From the NCBI GenBank assembly GCA_015493405.1, contig WGDF01000299.1:1-9149 (forward strand): a stretch of DNA of 9,149 bases, read 5' to 3'. The notes below the pieces were generated by a model, which was given only the letters and a program-made list of their open reading frames with translations, was not told the origin of the DNA and ran no database searches. A program made the translations under genes and the position numbers. The stretch comes from Flavobacteriaceae bacterium (GTDB lineage: Bacteria; Bacteroidota; Bacteroidia; Flavobacteriales; Flavobacteriaceae). Positions 6,592 through 9,149 of the stretch are shown piece by piece (the stretch's first letter is position 1; each line of letters opens with the position of its first letter).

Positions 6592-9045
6592 ATGAAAAAA
6601 AAATTACTTTACATTTTTATACTGTTACAAATCTTTAGCTTTAGAGCTTGGTCACAAGATATTGTGGTAGTGGATATAGAAAATGGTTTCCCAATTCAAA
6701 ATGTCACGGTCAAAAGCCCCGATAACAAATACATTTTTCACACCAATGCAGCCGGGATTATCAACATCAGAAATTTCAAAAAAAAGGATACCCTTATATT
6801 TGCACATCCTTTATTTGAAACCTATAAAGTGCTGAAAAAGGATATTTTAAAACACCATTACGAAGTTGAATTGCTTAAGAAATACAACAAACTTGACAAC
6901 GTTGTACTTTCGGTTTCACGGACAAAAAGCCAGAAAAAAACCATAGCCAAACAAGTTAAGGTTATCGATTATAACGAAACCTTAAAAGTGCAACCCGGCA
7001 CGACTGCCGATCTCTTGGAAAATGTCGGCGGTATAGTCGTGCAGAAAACTCAAGGCGGTGCCGGAAGTCCGATTATACGAGGGCTGGAAGCCAATCGGGT
7101 TTTATTAGTTATCGATGGGATCCGGCTCAACAATGCCATTTCACGAACGGGACATTTACATACGGCGGTTACGGTAAATCCTTTAATTTTGGACCGCACC
7201 GAAATAATTTACGGGCCTTCTGCCATCTATGGCTCCGATGCGCTGGGCGGCGTTATTAATTTTTATACCAAAACACCGGTTATCAATAATTATAAAAAAT
7301 TGTCCGGTGGTGCTATTGCCCGATACGCTACTGCAACCAATGAAACGTCCTTTCATTTTAATACAGATGTCAGTTTTGCCCGATGGGCCACAACTTTTGC
7401 GCTCTCTTATAGCGATTTTGGCAATATAAAAATGGGGACTAAACGACTTCATGGCTATAAACAGTGGGGCAAAGTACCTTATTTCTCTACCAATAATGAA
7501 AATTATTATGCTGCTGATCCTGTCTCAAATCCCAATCCGAATATACAAGCAAATACCGGCTTTAAACAAAAAGATTTTTTTAATAAAACCGTTATTGCCT
7601 TAGGACAAAACAATGAATTTAGTTTTGAAACGCAACTCAATCTTAATTCGGACATCAATCGATTTGACAAATTAACCGAAACCAAAAATGGGCATCTGAA
7701 ATATGCCGAATGGCGTTACGGCCCTTCCAAACGCTTGTTATTATCCCCACAATTACAACTTAATTTCCATACCAAATGGCTCAAAAAAGCACACATTATT
7801 CTTGCCTATCAAGACTGGGATGAAAGTCGCATCTCTAGGAAATTTTCCAGTCTTACACGTAAATATAAAAAAGAAAATGTGAAGGTTTATTCTTTGAATG
7901 CCGACTTTAACACCCATTTTACCAAAGACAAAATTTTATCTTATGGCTTGGAAACCACATACAATACCGTCCATTCTCATGCCTACAGTAAAAAATTAAT
8001 AGTTGACGGACATCAAATAACCGGATATACACCGGGACCGCCTGTCCCCACTCGATATCCAGATGGGGGCAGTCAATATTCGAGTTTTGCCGCTTATGGC
8101 AACTATAAATACAATCTCAATTCAAAATCCAGCTTTAACGGCGGAATTAGATTTACCCAAACCTATGTCAGTGTAGTTTGGAAAGACAATACTTTTATCA
8201 CTTTACCTTATAATGTTAACAAATTAGCTAATTTTGCCTTTACCGGAGATTTAAGCTATATTTTTAGTCCGAAAAACTGGAAATTCAATATCCTGTTATC
8301 TTCGGGCTTTCGCTCTCCTAATGTTGATGATATTGGTAAAATTCGTGAAAAAAAAGGCAAAGTCATCGTCCCGAATATTTATTTGGATCCCGAATATGCT
8401 TATAACGGCGAAACAGCTGTAACCCGTTATTTTAATCATAAAAAATTCAGCATTTCCATAGACGGTTATTATTCTTATCTCTATAATTACATTGCACGTG
8501 ACCAATTTGAATTACAACCCGGACAAACCGAAATTTTATATAACGGCGAAATGGCAGAAACATATGCCAATGTTAATGCCGGAGATGCTGAAATATATGG
8601 CGGTTCTATCACTATGGATGGTAAATTTAACCGCTATTTCTCTTTAGAAGGCGGTATCTTCTATACCAAAGGTCGCATGCTTGACAAACAACGCCCCCTC
8701 CCTTCTATTCCACCTTTATACGGTAACAGCAAATTGACTTATAAACTAGACAATATTGAAACTGCACTTCAATATCGGTTCATGCTCGACAAGCCTGTTT
8801 CTGAATATGACATTATTGGTGGTGCAGATAATATAGAAGAATCTCCTGTAGATCCAAATACCGGAGCTTATGTCGGATTTCCACAATGGCATATTCTCAA
8901 CTGGTATGGCACTTATCATATCAATAAAACCATAACCGTTAATTTGGCCGTGGAAAATATTTTCGATCTTCATTATAAAGAATTTGCTTCCGCTATTAGC
9001 GCTCCCGGCAGAAATTTCAAAATTCAGATTGTTACGCATTTCTAG
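6592..9045 (+). CDS. TonB-dependent outer-membrane receptor with N-terminal carboxypeptidase-regulatory-like domain
   Basis: The 817-residue protein has a signal peptide (KKK then hydrophobic 5-17, likely cut after AWS at 19-21). Residues about 22-95 form a carboxypeptidase-regulatory-like beta-sandwich domain, common on Bacteroidota receptors. A TonB-box-like segment, NVVLSVSRT (103-111), follows. The plug domain spans about 120-230 and contains SPIIRGLEANRVLLVIDGIR (159-178) and GSDALGGVINFY (214-225). The remaining ~590 residues are the 22-strand barrel, ending in 'KEFASAISAPGRNF...VTHF' with the terminal Phe needed for BAM assembly. Within the barrel, GFRSPNVDD (572-580) and VPNIYLDPEYA (593-603) resemble the FRAP and NPNL boxes of haem/siderophore receptors, but the His usually found between them is missing. 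It should import a scarce ligand across the outer membrane using ExbBD-TonB energy; the ligand is unknown. No SusD partner is adjacent, which argues against a glycan system. Confidence 0.93.
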   Translation: MKKKLLYIFILLQIFSFRAWSQDIVVVDIENGFPIQNVTVKSPDNKYIFHTNAAGIINIRNFKKKDTLIFAHPLFETYKVLKKDILKHHYEVELLKKYNKLDNVVLSVSRTKSQKKTIAKQVKVIDYNETLKVQPGTTADLLENVGGIVVQKTQGGAGSPIIRGLEANRVLLVIDGIRLNNAISRTGHLHTAVTVNPLILDRTEIIYGPSAIYGSDALGGVINFYTKTPVINNYKKLSGGAIARYATATNETSFHFNTDVSFARWATTFALSYSDFGNIKMGTKRLHGYKQWGKVPYFSTNNENYYAADPVSNPNPNIQANTGFKQKDFFNKTVIALGQNNEFSFETQLNLNSDINRFDKLTETKNGHLKYAEWRYGPSKRLLLSPQLQLNFHTKWLKKAHIILAYQDWDESRISRKFSSLTRKYKKENVKVYSLNADFNTHFTKDKILSYGLETTYNTVHSHAYSKKLIVDGHQITGYTPGPPVPTRYPDGGSQYSSFAAYGNYKYNLNSKSSFNGGIRFTQTYVSVVWKDNTFITLPYNVNKLANFAFTGDLSYIFSPKNWKFNILLSSGFRSPNVDDIGKIREKKGKVIVPNIYLDPEYAYNGETAVTRYFNHKKFSISIDGYYSYLYNYIARDQFELQPGQTEILYNGEMAETYANVNAGDAEIYGGSITMDGKFNRYFSLEGGIFYTKGRMLDKQRPLPSIPPLYGNSKLTYKLDNIETALQYRFMLDKPVSEYDIIGGADNIEESPVDPNTGAYVGFPQWHILNWYGTYHINKTITVNLAVENIFDLHYKEFASAISAPGRNFKIQIVTHF

Positions 9046-9057
9046 ATATAAAAAATT

Positions 9058-9149
9058 ATGAACCAACTGATTACTTTAGGAGAATTCATCATTGACCGTC
9101 AGGCCCATTTTCCTTTTTCTACAGGAGAGTTAAGCAATTTGTTAAACTC
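9058..9149 (+). CDS. fbp: Class I fructose-1,6-bisphosphatase, first 30 residues (truncated by window edge)
   Basis: Starting at ATG 9058, 30 codons are visible: 'MNQLITLGEFIIDRQ...FPFSTGELSNLLN'. This matches the opening of class I FBPases (E. coli begins MKTLGEFIVEKQ and continues HATGELTALL), including the TLGEFI and TGEL segments. The full enzyme, normally about 330 residues, hydrolyses fructose-1,6-bisphosphate to fructose-6-phosphate in gluconeogenesis; its metal and substrate sites lie beyond the window and cannot be assessed. The gene begins only 12 nt after the receptor stop with no separate promoter visible, so it may be read from the receptor transcript, an odd pairing of jobs that could simply reflect close packing. 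Confidence 0.85.
   Translation, partial: MNQLITLGEFIIDRQAHFPFSTGELSNLLN

Noticed and set aside
9046..9057. Terminator or promoter between the receptor and fbp
   Set aside because: Only 12 A/T-rich bases separate the genes; no hairpin and no TAnnTTTG match.
8746..9066. 106-codon minus-strand open frame spanning the receptor end and fbp start
   Set aside because: It is antisense to the conserved receptor C-terminus and the FBPase N-terminus; composition looks like the mirror of those genes.

Overview
This is a low-G+C chromosomal segment from a member of the Bacteroidota, most likely class Flavobacteriia; the genus cannot be resolved. Three things point there. There is a PorZ-like protein with a type IX secretion (T9SS) C-terminal sorting domain. 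There is a TonB-dependent receptor with the N-terminal carboxypeptidase-regulatory-like domain typical of this phylum. Several gene starts are preceded by the Bacteroidota -7 promoter element TAnnTTTG rather than a sigma70 -10 box, and start codons lie in A/T-rich leaders without strong Shine-Dalgarno sequences.

Layout. The minus strand from 761 to the left edge holds the first 253 residues of a YbbR/CdaR-like membrane-anchored protein, cut by the window edge. A short divergent intergenic region (762-820) contains a perfect 16-bp palindrome built from two back-to-back -7 boxes. Everything to the right is on the plus strand: a LysE/RhtB-family exporter (821-1441), a cytoplasmic M3 zinc oligopeptidase (1477-3510), a PorZ-like T9SS protein (3601-5847), recO (5847-6563, overlapping the previous stop by one base), a TonB-dependent outer-membrane receptor (6592-9045) and the first 30 codons of class I fructose-1,6-bisphosphatase (9058 to the right edge).

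How the genes relate. This looks like ordinary, tightly packed core chromosome rather than an island: no transposase, integrase, tRNA, CRISPR array or long repeat is visible. The exporter and the peptidase may be cotranscribed (35-nt gap). porZ and recO look translationally coupled, though their functions (envelope protein export and recombinational repair) are unrelated. The receptor and fbp are separated by only 12 nt. Candidate promoters precede the exporter, porZ and the receptor, so the plus-strand block probably comprises two or three overlapping transcription units. No intergenic gap exceeds 90 bases, and no convincing intrinsic terminator was seen.

I found no clearly novel system. The points most worth a second look are the palindromic bidirectional promoter at 786-801 and the near-total absence of cysteine: one Cys in about 2,970 encoded residues, and that one lies in a signal peptide.
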